A stretch of DNA of 38,867 nucleotides from Pseudomonas sp. ZH-FAD (GCF_002803095.1 NZ_PGLR01000052.1:1-38867), one strand, 5' to 3'; numbered from the stretch's first letter, positions 8,909 to 18,433 are shown. Made by a program: numbers and translations. The notes: generated by a model not told the origin, from the letters alone.

Positions 8909-11900
8909 ATGGATTTCGCCCGTTACGCCATCACTCGGCCGGTCAATGTCTGGATTCTGGTGCTCACCTGCCTGCTCGGCGGCATCCTCGCCTTCTTCGA
9001 GATCGGCCGCCTGGAAGACCCGGAATTCACCATCAAGCAGGCCATCGTCAACGTGCAGTACCCCGGCGCCACGGCGCTGGAGGTCGAGCAGCAGGTGACC
9101 GAGCCGCTGGAAAGCGCCATCCAGCAGATGTCGCAGATCAAGGAGATCCGCTCGCGCTCGATGCCGGGCATCGCCGAGATCCGTGTGGAGATGCAGGACC
9201 GCTACGACGGTGATGCGCTGCCGCAGATCTGGGACGAGCTGCGCAACAAGATCAACGATGCCCAGGGCGACCTGCCGCCGGGCATCGAGCCGCCGCAGGT
9301 CAACGACGATTTCGGCGATGTCTACGGCATCTTCTACGCCCTGACCGGCGACGGTCTGACGCTCAAGGAACTGCACGAAACGGCCAAGGACCTGCGCCGC
9401 GCGCTGCTCACCGCCGATGGCGTCGGCAAGGTGGAGATCGCCGGCGTGCAGGAGGAACGCATCCTGTTGGAGGTCGATCAGGCACAGCTGGCGGCGATGA
9501 ACATCGCCCCGGACGAGATCGCCGCAGCGCTGGGCGATACCGATGCCGCGGTGGAGGCCGGCGGCGTCAATGCCGGCGACCTCTTCGTACGCCTGCGCCC
9601 CAGCGGGGCGTTCGATTCCCTGGAGGAGCTGCGCGCGCTGTCGGTCGGCCAGGGCCCGCAGCGGGTCGAGCTGGGCGCCATCGCCAAGCTCTCGCGCGAC
9701 TACGCCGAGCGGCCGCAGCAGATCATCCGCCACAACGGCCAGCCAGCGCTGACGCTGGGTATCAGCGGGGTGTCCGGAGCGAACATCGTCGAGGTCGGGC
9801 ACAGCGTCGAGGCAGTGCTGCAGGCCGTTGAGCACCGCATGCCGCTGGGCGCTGAGCTGCACCCGCTGTACGAGCAGCACCGCATCGTCGACGAGTCGGT
9901 GAACAGCTTCGCCCTCAACGTGTTTCTCTCGGTGGCCATCGTGGTCGGCGTACTGTGCATCGCCATGGGCCTGCGCGCCGGGGTGATCATCGGCGCGGTG
10001 CTGTTTCTCACCGTGCTCGGCACGCTGCTGGTAATGTGGCTGGCCGGCATCGAGCTGGAGCGGATTTCCCTCGGCGCGCTGATCATCGCCATGGGCATGC
10101 TGGTGGACAACGCGGTGGTGGTCTGCGACGGCATGCTGGTGCGTCAGCGCCAGGGCAAGAGCATTCTCGAGGCGTCGCAGCAGACGCTGCAACAGACGCA
10201 GTGGCCGCTGCTGGGGGCGACCATCATCGGCATCCTGGCCTTCGCCGGCATCGGCCTGTCCCAGGACACCACCGGCGAGTTCCTCTTCTCGCTGTTCTTC
10301 GTCATCGCCGTGTCGCTGCTGCTCAGCTGGTTGCTGGCCCTGCTGCTGGTACCGCTGTTCGGCCATTACCTGCTGCGCAATGCCGGCACCGACGAGGAGG
10401 CCGATGCCGCATACGACGGCCCTTGGTACGCGCGCTATCGCCGGCTGGCTACAGGCGTGCTGCGCCGGCCGAAGCTGACCATCGGCGCGCTGCTGGTGCT
10501 GACGGTGATCAGTGCGGTGATCTTCACCCGTCTGCCGCAGAGCTTCTTCCCGCCGTCGAGCACGCCGCTGTTCTACGTCAACCTGTTCCTGCCGCAGGGC
10601 ACGCATATCCGCGATACCGCGCGCGCCGCCAGCGAGGTCGAGCAGTACCTGGCCGAGCAGGACGGCGTGAGCGATATGTCGAGCTTCATCGGCGCCGGGG
10701 CCTCGCGCTTCATGCTCACCTACATGCCGGAGCAGCCGAATGCCTCGCTGATGCACTTTCTCGTGCGCACCGAGGATGCCGAGCGGATCGACGGCCTGGT
10801 CCGGCAGATCAACCAGGAGTTGCCGCAGCGCTATCCATCGGCGGACGTCAGCGCCGCCCAGTTCATGTTCGGCCCCAATGCCGAGGCCAAGCTGGAGGCG
10901 CGCATCAGCGGCCCGGACATCGAGGTGCTGCGCGAGATATCCGCCGAGGGGCGCAAGCGCCTGCAGGAGCAGGGCCAGGTGCTCAACGTGCGCGACGACT
11001 GGCGTCAGCCGGTGCTGGTGCTGCGCCCGCAGCTGGCGCTGGATCGCCTCGCCGATGCCGGGCTGACCCGCCAGGCGGTAGCACGGGCACTGGCCGCCGG
11101 CAGCGAAGGCCAGCGCGTCAGCCTGCTGCGCGAGCGCGACGAGCTGATCCCGGTGCTGCTGCGCGCCGCGCCGGATGACCGCATCGATGCCGACAATCTG
11201 CTGCAACGGCTGATCTGGAGCCCGGCCGGCCACGGTTACGTGCCGCTGGCGCAGGTCGCCGACCGCATCGAACCGAGCAGCGAGGACGGCATCATCGTGC
11301 GCTACGACCGTGAGCGCACCATCTCCATCCGTGCCGAACCGCGCGACGGCGAGAATACCAACGAGGCGCATGAGAGCATCCGTCCGCTGATCGAGGGCAT
11401 CGAACTGCCGGTCAATTACAGCCTGAAATGGGGCGGCGACTACGAACAGTCCTCCGATGCCCAGCAGGCGCTGGCCAGCACGCTGGCGGTGCCCTACCTG
11501 GCGATGGTGCTGGTCACCGTGCTGCTGTTCGCCAGGGTGCGTCAGCCGCTGATGATCTGGGCGGTGGTGCCCATGGCCATCTGCGGCGTGAGTTTCGGCC
11601 TGCTGCTTACCGGCCAGGCCTTCGGCTTCATGGCGCTGCTCGGCCTGCTCAGCCTGACCGGCATGCTGATCAAGAACGCCGTGGTGCTGGTGGACGAAAT
11701 CGACCGGCAGATCGCCGCCGAGGTGCCGCGCCTGACTGCCATCATCGAGGCCTCGGCCTCGCGTCTGCGCCCGGTGATGATGGCCGCTGGCACCACGGTG
11801 CTGGGCATGGTGCCGCTGCTGTTCGACCCGTTTTTCGCCAACATGGCGGTGACCATCATGGGCGGCCTGGGCTTCGCCACGCTGCTGACGCTGCTGGCCG

Positions 11901-11953
11901 TGCCTTGCCTGTACCTGCTGCTGATGAAAGTGCGCCCGGAGGAAACCGCATGA
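8909..11953 (+). CDS. RND efflux pump, inner-membrane subunit (HAE1-like)
   Basis: 1014 residues, the usual length. It begins MDFARYAITRPVNVWILV (TM1) and has two large periplasmic loops and twelve predicted membrane helices. In TM4 the proton-relay motif reads GMLVDNAVVV: Asp400 is kept, while the second Asp of AcrB-type pumps is Asn. TM10 keeps the conserved Lys (GMLIKNAVVLVDE, Lys922). It is a proton-driven tripartite exporter with the adaptor before and the channel after it. The stop overlaps the next ATG (ATGA at 11950-11953), indicating coupling. The sequence resembles TriC/multidrug-type pumps more than heavy-metal pumps, but the substrate is unknown. Confidence 0.93.
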   Translation: MDFARYAITRPVNVWILVLTCLLGGILAFFEIGRLEDPEFTIKQAIVNVQYPGATALEVEQQVTEPLESAIQQMSQIKEIRSRSMPGIAEIRVEMQDRYDGDALPQIWDELRNKINDAQGDLPPGIEPPQVNDDFGDVYGIFYALTGDGLTLKELHETAKDLRRALLTADGVGKVEIAGVQEERILLEVDQAQLAAMNIAPDEIAAALGDTDAAVEAGGVNAGDLFVRLRPSGAFDSLEELRALSVGQGPQRVELGAIAKLSRDYAERPQQIIRHNGQPALTLGISGVSGANIVEVGHSVEAVLQAVEHRMPLGAELHPLYEQHRIVDESVNSFALNVFLSVAIVVGVLCIAMGLRAGVIIGAVLFLTVLGTLLVMWLAGIELERISLGALIIAMGMLVDNAVVVCDGMLVRQRQGKSILEASQQTLQQTQWPLLGATIIGILAFAGIGLSQDTTGEFLFSLFFVIAVSLLLSWLLALLLVPLFGHYLLRNAGTDEEADAAYDGPWYARYRRLATGVLRRPKLTIGALLVLTVISAVIFTRLPQSFFPPSSTPLFYVNLFLPQGTHIRDTARAASEVEQYLAEQDGVSDMSSFIGAGASRFMLTYMPEQPNASLMHFLVRTEDAERIDGLVRQINQELPQRYPSADVSAAQFMFGPNAEAKLEARISGPDIEVLREISAEGRKRLQEQGQVLNVRDDWRQPVLVLRPQLALDRLADAGLTRQAVARALAAGSEGQRVSLLRERDELIPVLLRAAPDDRIDADNLLQRLIWSPAGHGYVPLAQVADRIEPSSEDGIIVRYDRERTISIRAEPRDGENTNEAHESIRPLIEGIELPVNYSLKWGGDYEQSSDAQQALASTLAVPYLAMVLVTVLLFARVRQPLMIWAVVPMAICGVSFGLLLTGQAFGFMALLGLLSLTGMLIKNAVVLVDEIDRQIAAEVPRLTAIIEASASRLRPVMMAAGTTVLGMVPLLFDPFFANMAVTIMGGLGFATLLTLLAVPCLYLLLMKVRPEETA

Positions 11954-13434
11954 CTGCCAAGGCCCTGGCCGCTCCGCTGCTGCTCGCCCTGGCCCTGAGC
12001 GCCTGCTCCAGCGCACCGCAGCACCCGGCGCCGCAACTGCCGGATACCTGGTTCAGCGCCGCCGGCGCCCACCCGGCCGATGCCGAGTCGCTGGCCAGCT
12101 GGTGGCGCCAGTTCGACGACCCGCAGCTCACCGCGCTGGTCCACCGCGCCATGCAGCAGAACCACGATGTACGCCTGGCCATGGCGCGGGTCGACAGCGC
12201 CCGCGCGCAGCTGCGCCAGTCGCGCGCCGGCCTGCTGCCGAGCTTCGATTTGCCGGGCTCGGCCAGCCGCCAGTGGATCGAGAACGACCAGGACGCCGAA
12301 CCCGGTAGCCCGCTGGCCGAGTTCATCCCGGATGACGACCCGATCGCCTTCGACAGCTGGGAACTGGCGCTGCAGGCGACCTGGGAACTGGACCTGTTCG
12401 GCGCCACCCGCGCCCGGCGCGACAGCGCCGCCCAGCAACTGCGCTCGGCCGAGGCGCAGACGGTGGCCGCACGCCTGGCCGTGGCCGCCAACACCGCGCA
12501 GGGCTATCTGCAGCTGCGCGCGCTGCAGGGGCAGCGCGGGCTCTTGGTCGAAGGCATCGAGGTGGCCCGCGAACTGGAGCGCATCGCCGGGCTGCTGTTT
12601 CACGCTGGCGAGGTGACCCGGCTGGACGTGGAGGCCACATCCGCCGAACGCGCATCGCTAGAGGCCGATCTGGACGAGTTGGATATCCACTTGGTCGAAG
12701 CGCAGCTGGCGCTGGATACCCTGCTCGCCGAGCCGCCGGGCAGTAGCGCCGTCCAGCTCGCCGCCAGTACGGCGGTGCCGCTGGCCGAACCGCGCATCGC
12801 CGCCGGTCAGCCCATCGACCTGTTGCGCCGTCGCCCGGACCTGATCGCCGAGGCGGCGCGGCTGGATGCCGCCGAACTGCAGGCACTGGCCGCCCGCCGC
12901 GACCTGTTCCCGAAACTGGCGGTGCAGGCCGCCGTGGGTCGCTCCGGCTTCGCGTTGGGCGACGCCGTTTCCAGCGCGTCGAACTTCGCCCGGGTCGGCG
13001 CCACCTTCGGCCTGCCGCTGCTGGACTATGCAAACCGCGGCGCCGCCATCGAACTGGCCGATGCCGAGGGCGAGGGCGCCTACATCGCCTTCGAGCAGTC
13101 CCTGGCCCGCGCGCTGGAGGAGGTCGAACGCGGCCTGACACGCATTGCCGGCCAGCAACGTCGGCACGCCGCCCTCAGCCGCACCCGCGAGCACCGCGAG
13201 CGCGCGCACCGGCTAGCGCAGCGCAGCTACGAGTTGGGCGAGGCGAACCTGAGCGAGGTGCTGGACGCTCAGCGCGGCGCACTGCAGGCGCGCCAGCGGG
13301 CACTGGAAGGTCGCGCCGCACTGGCAACCGCGCAGGTGGCGTTGTACGTGGCGCTGGGCGGTGGCTGGCAGGCGGGAGGCGCGCAGGCTGCGGATACGCC
13401 GAGCGAGGCTGGAACCGTGGAGCGCGAACGCTGA
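11950..13434 (+). CDS. outer-membrane efflux channel lipoprotein (NodT/OprM type)
   Basis: 494 residues. The signal peptide ends at a lipobox (LALSACSS, Cys about 17), so the mature channel is probably acylated as in OprM. Two repeated TolC-type halves are visible: DVRLAMARVDSARAQLRQSR with ATWELDLFGATRARRDSA in the first, and LFPKLAVQAAVGRSGFALGD with LSEVLDAQRGALQARQRAL in the second. The typical IDLLRRRPDLIAEAARL segment joins them. Translation starts in the stop of the pump gene, so pump and channel are coupled. It converges with the topoisomerase gene, whose end lies 22 bases away; no clear terminator is seen between them. Confidence 0.93.
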   Translation: MTAKALAAPLLLALALSACSSAPQHPAPQLPDTWFSAAGAHPADAESLASWWRQFDDPQLTALVHRAMQQNHDVRLAMARVDSARAQLRQSRAGLLPSFDLPGSASRQWIENDQDAEPGSPLAEFIPDDDPIAFDSWELALQATWELDLFGATRARRDSAAQQLRSAEAQTVAARLAVAANTAQGYLQLRALQGQRGLLVEGIEVARELERIAGLLFHAGEVTRLDVEATSAERASLEADLDELDIHLVEAQLALDTLLAEPPGSSAVQLAASTAVPLAEPRIAAGQPIDLLRRRPDLIAEAARLDAAELQALAARRDLFPKLAVQAAVGRSGFALGDAVSSASNFARVGATFGLPLLDYANRGAAIELADAEGEGAYIAFEQSLARALEEVERGLTRIAGQQRRHAALSRTREHRERAHRLAQRSYELGEANLSEVLDAQRGALQARQRALEGRAALATAQVALYVALGGGWQAGGAQAADTPSEAGTVERER

Positions 13435-13456
13435 TTGGCTTGCGGGGCCAGGCGGC

Positions 13457-14482
13457 TCAGGCGGGCGGCAGTTTTTCCAGAAAGCGCATCAGCAGGCTTT
13501 CTTCGGCGCGCAGGCCCTTGCGCGATGTCGCCAGGCGGATGCCGGCCAGCTCGCCAGCGAGGAAGGCGTCGATCAGGGCCGGATGGATGTAGCACTTGCG
13601 GCAGACCGCCGGCGTATTACGCAGCTGCTGCGCCACCTCCTTGACCATGGCCACCACATGCTTCTTGGCTGCGCTTTCCGGCTGCCATTCGAGCTCGCGC
13701 AATAGCGTCAGGGCCAGCGCGCTGCCGGCCCAGGTGCGGTAGTGCTTGGCGGTGAAGTCGGCGCCGGTGAGTTCACGCAGGTACTCGTTGATATCGGTGG
13801 AGGTCACCGCACGACGCTCGCCATGCTCGTCCAGATACTGGAACAGGTGTTGCCCAGGCAGTTCCAGGCAGCGCTGGATGATGCGCGCCAGGCGTCGATC
13901 GTTGACCTGCACCTCGTGCTCAATGCCGCTCTTGCCGCGAAAGTGAAAGCGTATGGTGTTGCCTTGCACCTCGACGTGACGGTTGCGCAGGGTGGTCAGC
14001 CCATAGGAGCGATTGTCCCGCGCGTAGCGGGCGTTGCCGACCCGGATCAGGGTGTTGTCCAGCAGCATGATCACGGTCGCCAGCACCTTCTCGCGGCGGT
14101 GTTCGCGCAGGTTCAGGTGCTGCTGCAGCGCTTCGCGCAGCGCCGGCAGGGCTTTGCCGAATGCCAGCAGGCTGGCGTACTTGTCCGCATCGCGGATTTC
14201 GCGCCAGCGGGCGTGGTAACGGTATTGCTTGCGCCCGCGGGCATCGCGGCCGGTTGCCTGCAGATGACCGTTGGCCAGTGGGCAGATCCAGACATCGGTG
14301 TAGGCGGGCGGCACTGCCAGGGCATTGATGCGAGCCACCTCCTTGGGGTCACGGATGCGTTGGCCCTGCGTGTCGAAGTAGCAGAACTTGCCACGCAGCT
14401 TGCGGCGGCTGATGCCCGGCATGCTGTCGTCGACATAGCGCAGGTCGGCCGGTAGTTCGATGTCGCCAGGCGCCAGGCTCAT
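13457..14482 (-). CDS. DNA topoisomerase IB (poxvirus/bacterial type)
   Basis: 341 residues from ATG 14482, chosen over an in-frame ATG at 14536 because the family begins near this point and AGGGG lies just upstream. Type IB enzymes relax supercoils through a 3'-phosphotyrosine. Catalytic landmarks are visible: Arg147 in LIRVGNARYA, the beta-hairpin Lys184 in FRGKSG, Arg249 in AKHYRTWAGS, and the nucleophile Tyr298 in RKCYIHPALID. The length is that of bacterial and vaccinia-like enzymes. It stands alone between the efflux operon and the urea transporter gene. Many Pseudomonas genomes carry this accessory topoisomerase; its cellular role is not well defined. Confidence 0.92.
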   Translation of the reverse strand: MSLAPGDIELPADLRYVDDSMPGISRRKLRGKFCYFDTQGQRIRDPKEVARINALAVPPAYTDVWICPLANGHLQATGRDARGRKQYRYHARWREIRDADKYASLLAFGKALPALREALQQHLNLREHRREKVLATVIMLLDNTLIRVGNARYARDNRSYGLTTLRNRHVEVQGNTIRFHFRGKSGIEHEVQVNDRRLARIIQRCLELPGQHLFQYLDEHGERRAVTSTDINEYLRELTGADFTAKHYRTWAGSALALTLLRELEWQPESAAKKHVVAMVKEVAQQLRNTPAVCRKCYIHPALIDAFLAGELAGIRLATSRKGLRAEESLLMRFLEKLPPA

Positions 14483-14639
14483 CGGCGCGCCCCTCGACAA
14501 AACCTCACAACAGGCGAAACGGCGATGGCAGTGCAAAGGACAACGTCGGGCATGGGTATCGCTCGTTGCAGCAGATATGAATTAGCCCGCCAAACGAGGC
14601 GGGAGTTCACTCTTTACGAGCGGGGAGAGGGGCCGGGCG

Positions 14640-15551
14640 TCAGGGCGCTGCGCTGTTTCTGACTGCCTGCTGCCAGCTCTGCGCGCCGGCTCTGATCAGC
14701 CAGCAGGCGAGGATGAACGGCATGGTCAGGGCCGGCAGGCCGAGGGCGCTGAAACCGGGCTGCAGCAGCAGGGCGAGCAGGATGCCGAGGGCGGGCACCC
14801 AGAGGTTGCGGTGTACCTGGGCCAGGGCAATGGCCGCCAGAGTGGCGTTGTAGCCGTAAAGACCGGCCAGCGCGCCCTCGCCGGGCCAGCCGGAGAAGAG
14901 CGCCAGGGTGAAGCCGCCGCTGGAACCCAGCAGCGCCCACAGCGCCATGCGGCCATCGGCCAGGCGCAATCCGAGCAGCAGGCACAGGCCGGCCAGTGAC
15001 GAGTCGAGGAAGATCACCTGGCCGAGGCCGCGCAGCACGGCGAGTATCAGCTGCAGGAGGCTCAGCGCCGGCGCGTCGGGCGCGCTGGCTGGCGGTGCAG
15101 CTGACAGTTCCAGCTGAGCGAGCAGTGCCAGCAGCAGCCAACCCAGCAGCACGAAGGGAAAGGTGAAGGCGGGCAGCCAGCCATGCCGGCGCATGCGCCG
15201 CATCCAGGGTGCCAGCAGCAGGCTGGACAGCGTGGCGCTGGCGATGATCAGCACGGGCAGCAGCGGCGTCCACGGTAGTTTCAGGCTCAGCAGCAGACCG
15301 AGCAGGACGCCGTTGTAGCCGTACAGGCCGATGGCGATATCCGCCTTGGGGTAGCCGCGGCGTTGTGCCACCCATGTCGAGGTCAGGCCGCCGAGCAGGG
15401 CGCCGGGCAGCAGCTCGGGTGCGCCGATCAGAATGGCGAGCAGCACCAGTGCGCCGCAGCCGGGGCTCTGTTGCAGGAAGATCTGGGCGCAGCCGCAGAG
15501 CAGGGCGCGCAGGTTTTGCAGGATGACGTGGGATGTTGGTAATGGGGGCAT
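14640..15551 (-). CDS. urea transporter (UT family)
   Basis: 303 residues, almost entirely hydrophobic, with the two-fold internal repeat of the UT channel family: ALLCGCAQIFLQQSP / AVLRGLGQVIFLDSS, and the selectivity-filter signature GLYGYN at residues 75-80 and again at 230-235. It forms a passive urea channel in the inner membrane. The start at 15551 has no strong ribosome site, but the N terminus fits the family. It lies about 200 bases beyond the pyruvate kinase gene. Urea is a product of the AllA step encoded further right, so the gene may serve urea handling during purine breakdown; this link is inference from distance only. Confidence 0.88.
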   Translation of the reverse strand: MPPLPTSHVILQNLRALLCGCAQIFLQQSPGCGALVLLAILIGAPELLPGALLGGLTSTWVAQRRGYPKADIAIGLYGYNGVLLGLLLSLKLPWTPLLPVLIIASATLSSLLLAPWMRRMRRHGWLPAFTFPFVLLGWLLLALLAQLELSAAPPASAPDAPALSLLQLILAVLRGLGQVIFLDSSLAGLCLLLGLRLADGRMALWALLGSSGGFTLALFSGWPGEGALAGLYGYNATLAAIALAQVHRNLWVPALGILLALLLQPGFSALGLPALTMPFILACWLIRAGAQSWQQAVRNSAAP

Positions 15552-15569
15552 GATGTATTGGCCATGAGA

Positions 15570-15609
15570 GCCCTCTCCCCCAGCCCCTCTCCCATAAATG
15601 GGAGAGGGG
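15570..15609. repeat. intergenic palindromic repeat, copy A
   Basis: The 12-base arms CCCCTCTCCCAT and ATGGGAGAGGGG are separated by two bases (15584-15609), with the flank CCCTCTCCCCCAG. The same unit, inverted, is at 35464-35502. It lies between the urea transporter and pyruvate kinase genes. Confidence 0.8.
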
Positions 15610-15659
15610 AGCCGTCCGTGTGGCCCGGAGGAGCGGTGTAGTTCGCGCTGGCTCAGTGT

Positions 15660-15721
15660 GTAGCCCGGATGTAATCCGGGGCAGGGGGCGGAACATTTCC
15701 CCCGGATTTCATCCGGGCTAC
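15660..15721. repeat. REP-like inverted repeat after pyk
   Basis: GTAGCCCGGATGTAATCCGGG faces CCCGGATTTCATCCGGGCTAC, forming a long stem of the common Pseudomonas GTAGCCCGGATG type. It ends six bases before the pyk stop codon and may act as the transcript end of the ttuD-pyk unit. A half copy occurs at 35338-35359. Confidence 0.8.
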
Positions 15722-15726
15722 GGACG

Positions 15727-17142
15727 TCAGTGCAGGGTTTCGATCCTCAGGCTGTTGGTGCTGCCGGGCTGGCCGAAGGGTTCGCCGGCGGTGATCACCA
15801 CGGTTTCGCCGCGCTTGGCCATGCCCTGGGCCTGGGCGATCTCCAGCGCGGTGCTGGTGACTTCCTCGACCCGGCGCAGGCGCTCGTTGACCACCGAGTA
15901 GATGCCCCAGGCCACGGTCAGGCGGCGGGCGGTGGTCAGGCTCGGCGTGAGGCTCAAGATCGGCGCCTTGGGCCGTTCACGCGAGGCGCGCAGGCTGGAG
16001 CTGCCGGATTCGGTGTAGTTGACCAAAGCCGCCACCGGCAGGATCGAGCTGATGCGGCGTATGGCGCAGCTGATGGCGTCGCTGGCGGTGGCTTCTGCCT
16101 GCGGGCGGCCGACGTCGAGCTGGCTCTGGTAGTCCGGGCCGTTTTCCACCTGGCGGATGATCTTGCTCATCATCTGCACGGTTTCCAGCGGGTAGTCGCC
16201 GGAGGCGGTCTCGGCCGACAGCATCACCGCATCGGCGCCTTCGGCCACGGCGTTGGCCACATCGGTGACCTCGGCGCGGGTCGGCGCCGGGGAGAAGCGC
16301 ATGGATTCGAGCATCTGCGTGGCGACCACTACCGGGCGGCCCAGTTGGCGGCAGGTGCGCACGATGTCCTTCTGAATGCGCGGCACGTTCTCGGCCGGCA
16401 CTTCCACGCCCAGATCGCCGCGCGCCACCATGATCGCGTCGCACAGACGGGCGATTTCTTCGAGATGCTGCACCGCCGAAGGCTTCTCGATCTTGGCCAT
16501 CAGGAAGGCCTTGCCGCTGATCAGCTCACGGGCTTCGACGATGTCCTCGGGGCGTTGCACGAAGGACAGCGCCACCCAGTCCACGCCCAGCTCCAGGCCG
16601 AAGGCCAGGTCGCGACGATCCTTTTCGGTCAGCGGTGATAGTTGCAGCACGGCCTCGGGTACGTTGACGCCCTTGCGGTCGGACAGCTCGCCACCGGCGA
16701 TGACTTCGGTGATCACGGCGTCATTCTGTTTGGCGGTCACTTTCAGGCGCAGGCGACCGTCGTCCAGCAGCAGGCTCATGCCCGGTTGCAGGGCCTCGAT
16801 GATTTCCGGATGGGGCAGGTTGACCCGGCTGGCGTCGCCGGGCGTGGCGTCCAGATCCAGGCGCAGGCTCTGACCGTTGACCAGTTGCACCTTGCCTTCG
16901 GCGAAACGGCCGACGCGCAGCTTGGGCCCCTGCAGGTCCATGAGAATGCCGATGGGCTGGTTCAGCTCGCGCTCCACCTCACGTACCCACTGGTAGCGCT
17001 GGGCGTGATCGGCGTGCTCGCCGTGGCTGAAGTTGAGGCGGAACAGGTTGACCCCGGCCTCCACCAACTGGCGGATATGCGCGGCGTCGCGGATGGCCGG
17101 GCCGAGGGTGGCGAGGATCTTTACTTTCTTGTCGGCGTTCAT
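15727..17142 (-). CDS. pykF: pyruvate kinase
   Basis: 471 residues. It converts phosphoenolpyruvate and ADP to pyruvate and ATP. Motifs: ATLGPA near the N terminus, LNFSHGEHADH, MDLQGPKLRVG, FLMAKIEKPSAV (catalytic Lys region), MVARGDLGVEV and ATQMLESM. The ATG overlaps the stop of the glycerate kinase gene (ATGA, 17139-17142), so the two are co-translated. This ties it to glyoxylate assimilation: glycerate kinase supplies 2-phosphoglycerate, which enolase turns into the substrate of this enzyme. The order matches PA1498 (pykF) of P. aeruginosa, and the symbol is used on that basis. A second pyruvate kinase (PykA) is expected elsewhere. Confidence 0.95.
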   Translation of the reverse strand: MNADKKVKILATLGPAIRDAAHIRQLVEAGVNLFRLNFSHGEHADHAQRYQWVREVERELNQPIGILMDLQGPKLRVGRFAEGKVQLVNGQSLRLDLDATPGDASRVNLPHPEIIEALQPGMSLLLDDGRLRLKVTAKQNDAVITEVIAGGELSDRKGVNVPEAVLQLSPLTEKDRRDLAFGLELGVDWVALSFVQRPEDIVEARELISGKAFLMAKIEKPSAVQHLEEIARLCDAIMVARGDLGVEVPAENVPRIQKDIVRTCRQLGRPVVVATQMLESMRFSPAPTRAEVTDVANAVAEGADAVMLSAETASGDYPLETVQMMSKIIRQVENGPDYQSQLDVGRPQAEATASDAISCAIRRISSILPVAALVNYTESGSSSLRASRERPKAPILSLTPSLTTARRLTVAWGIYSVVNERLRRVEEVTSTALEIAQAQGMAKRGETVVITAGEPFGQPGSTNSLRIETLH

Positions 17143-18413
17143 TGAGCAGGGCTCTCGAGAATGAGGATGGCGCGGAAATCGTTGACGTTGGTACGGGTCG
17201 GGCCGGTGACGATCAGCTCGTCGAGGGCAGCGAAGTAGCCGTAGCCGTTGTTGTTGTCCAGTTCGTCGCGGGCGGACAGGCCCTTGATGCCGGCGCGGGC
17301 ATGGCTGTAGGGCGTCATGATGGCGCCGGCGTTGTCTTCGGAGCCGTCGATGCCGTCGGTGTCGCCGGCCAGCGCGTAGACGCCGGGCAGGCCCTTGAGG
17401 CTCTCGGTGAGGCTCAGGAGGAATTCGGCGTTGCGCCCGCCACGGCCGTTGCCGCGCACGGTGACGGTGGTTTCGCCGCCGGAGAGGATCACGCAGGGCG
17501 GCTTGATCGGCTGGCCGTGCAGCTGCACCTGGCGAGCGATGCCGGCATGCACCTTGGCCACGTCGCGCGACTCGCCTTCCAGGTCGCCAAGAATCAGCAC
17601 CGGCAGGCCGGCCGCTTCGGCCTTGGCTGCGGCGGCGTCGAGCGACTGCTGCGGCGTGGCGATCAGCTGGAAGTGGCTACGGGCGAGTACCGGGTCGCCC
17701 GGCTTCACCGTTTCCGAGCGCGGATCTTCCAGCCAGGCGCGCACGTTGGCGGGAATGTCGATGCCATAGCGGGCGAGAATCGCCAGGGCTTCGGCCGAGG
17801 TGGTCGGGTCGCCCACGGTGGGGCCGGATGCGATCACCGTGGCCTCGTCGCCGGGCACGTCGGAGATGGCGTAGGTGTAGACGGTGGCCGGCCAGCAGGC
17901 CTTGGCCAGACGGCCGCCCTTGATCGCCGAGAGGTGCTTGCGCACGCAGTTCATCTCGCCGATGGTGGCGCCGGATTTGAGCAGCGCCTTGTTGATCGCC
18001 TGCTTGTCCTTGAGGCTGATGCCTTCGGCCGGCAGGGCCAGCAGCGAGGAGCCGCCGCCGGAGAGGAGGAAAATCACCCGGTCGTCTTCGGACAGGTTCG
18101 ACACCAGCTCCAGCACGCGGCGGGCGACGCGCTCGCCGGCATCGTCCGGCACCGGGTGCGCGGCTTCCACCACCTCGATCTTCCTGCAATCGGCGCCGTG
18201 CTCGTAGCGGGTCACCACCAGCCCGCTGACCTCGCCCTGCCACTCCTGCTCGATCACCTCGGCCATGGCCGCGGCGGCCTTGCCGGCGCCGATGACGATG
18301 ACGCGACCACTGCGGTCGGCGGGTAGATGGTCGGCCAGCACCTGGCGCGGATGGGCGGCGGCAATGGCGGTAGCGAACAGGTCGCGCAGCAGGCGTTGCG
18401 GGTCGAAGGTCAT
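17139..18413 (-). CDS. ttuD: glycerate 2-kinase (MOFRL family)
   Basis: 424 residues. It phosphorylates glycerate to 2-phosphoglycerate, the last step of the glyoxylate-glycerate route before glycolysis. Visible features: the N-terminal GAGKAAAAMAEV stretch with the conserved Lys, the glycine-rich LLSGGGSSLLALP, GEMNCVRKHLSAIKGGRLA, and the C-terminal MOFRL domain (GGRNAEFLLSL, ALAGDTDGIDGSEDNAGA). In tartrate users the same family was named TtuD and first called hydroxypyruvate reductase; the family's biochemistry supports kinase activity. It is coupled to pyk by ATGA and separated from glxR by 372 bases of repeats. Confidence 0.92.
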   Translation of the reverse strand: MTFDPQRLLRDLFATAIAAAHPRQVLADHLPADRSGRVIVIGAGKAAAAMAEVIEQEWQGEVSGLVVTRYEHGADCRKIEVVEAAHPVPDDAGERVARRVLELVSNLSEDDRVIFLLSGGGSSLLALPAEGISLKDKQAINKALLKSGATIGEMNCVRKHLSAIKGGRLAKACWPATVYTYAISDVPGDEATVIASGPTVGDPTTSAEALAILARYGIDIPANVRAWLEDPRSETVKPGDPVLARSHFQLIATPQQSLDAAAAKAEAAGLPVLILGDLEGESRDVAKVHAGIARQVQLHGQPIKPPCVILSGGETTVTVRGNGRGGRNAEFLLSLTESLKGLPGVYALAGDTDGIDGSEDNAGAIMTPYSHARAGIKGLSARDELDNNNGYGYFAALDELIVTGPTRTNVNDFRAILILESPAQ

Positions 18414-18433
18414 GGTAGTGTTCTCTTGTTCTT

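Noticed and set aside
8840..12016. Very long open frame on the minus strand opposite the RND adaptor, pump and channel genes
   Set aside because: Its translation is His, Gln, Arg and Ala-rich low-complexity sequence, the mirror of GC-rich codons; the plus strand encodes a complete conserved pump with coupled partners.
15570..15721. Closely spaced palindromes considered as a CRISPR fragment
   Set aside because: The units differ from each other, have no regular spacers, and match REP-type families found elsewhere in the window.
17142..18326. Long plus-strand open frame opposite the glycerate kinase gene
   Set aside because: No family features, Gly/Ala/His-rich shadow composition; the minus strand encodes a full MOFRL kinase.
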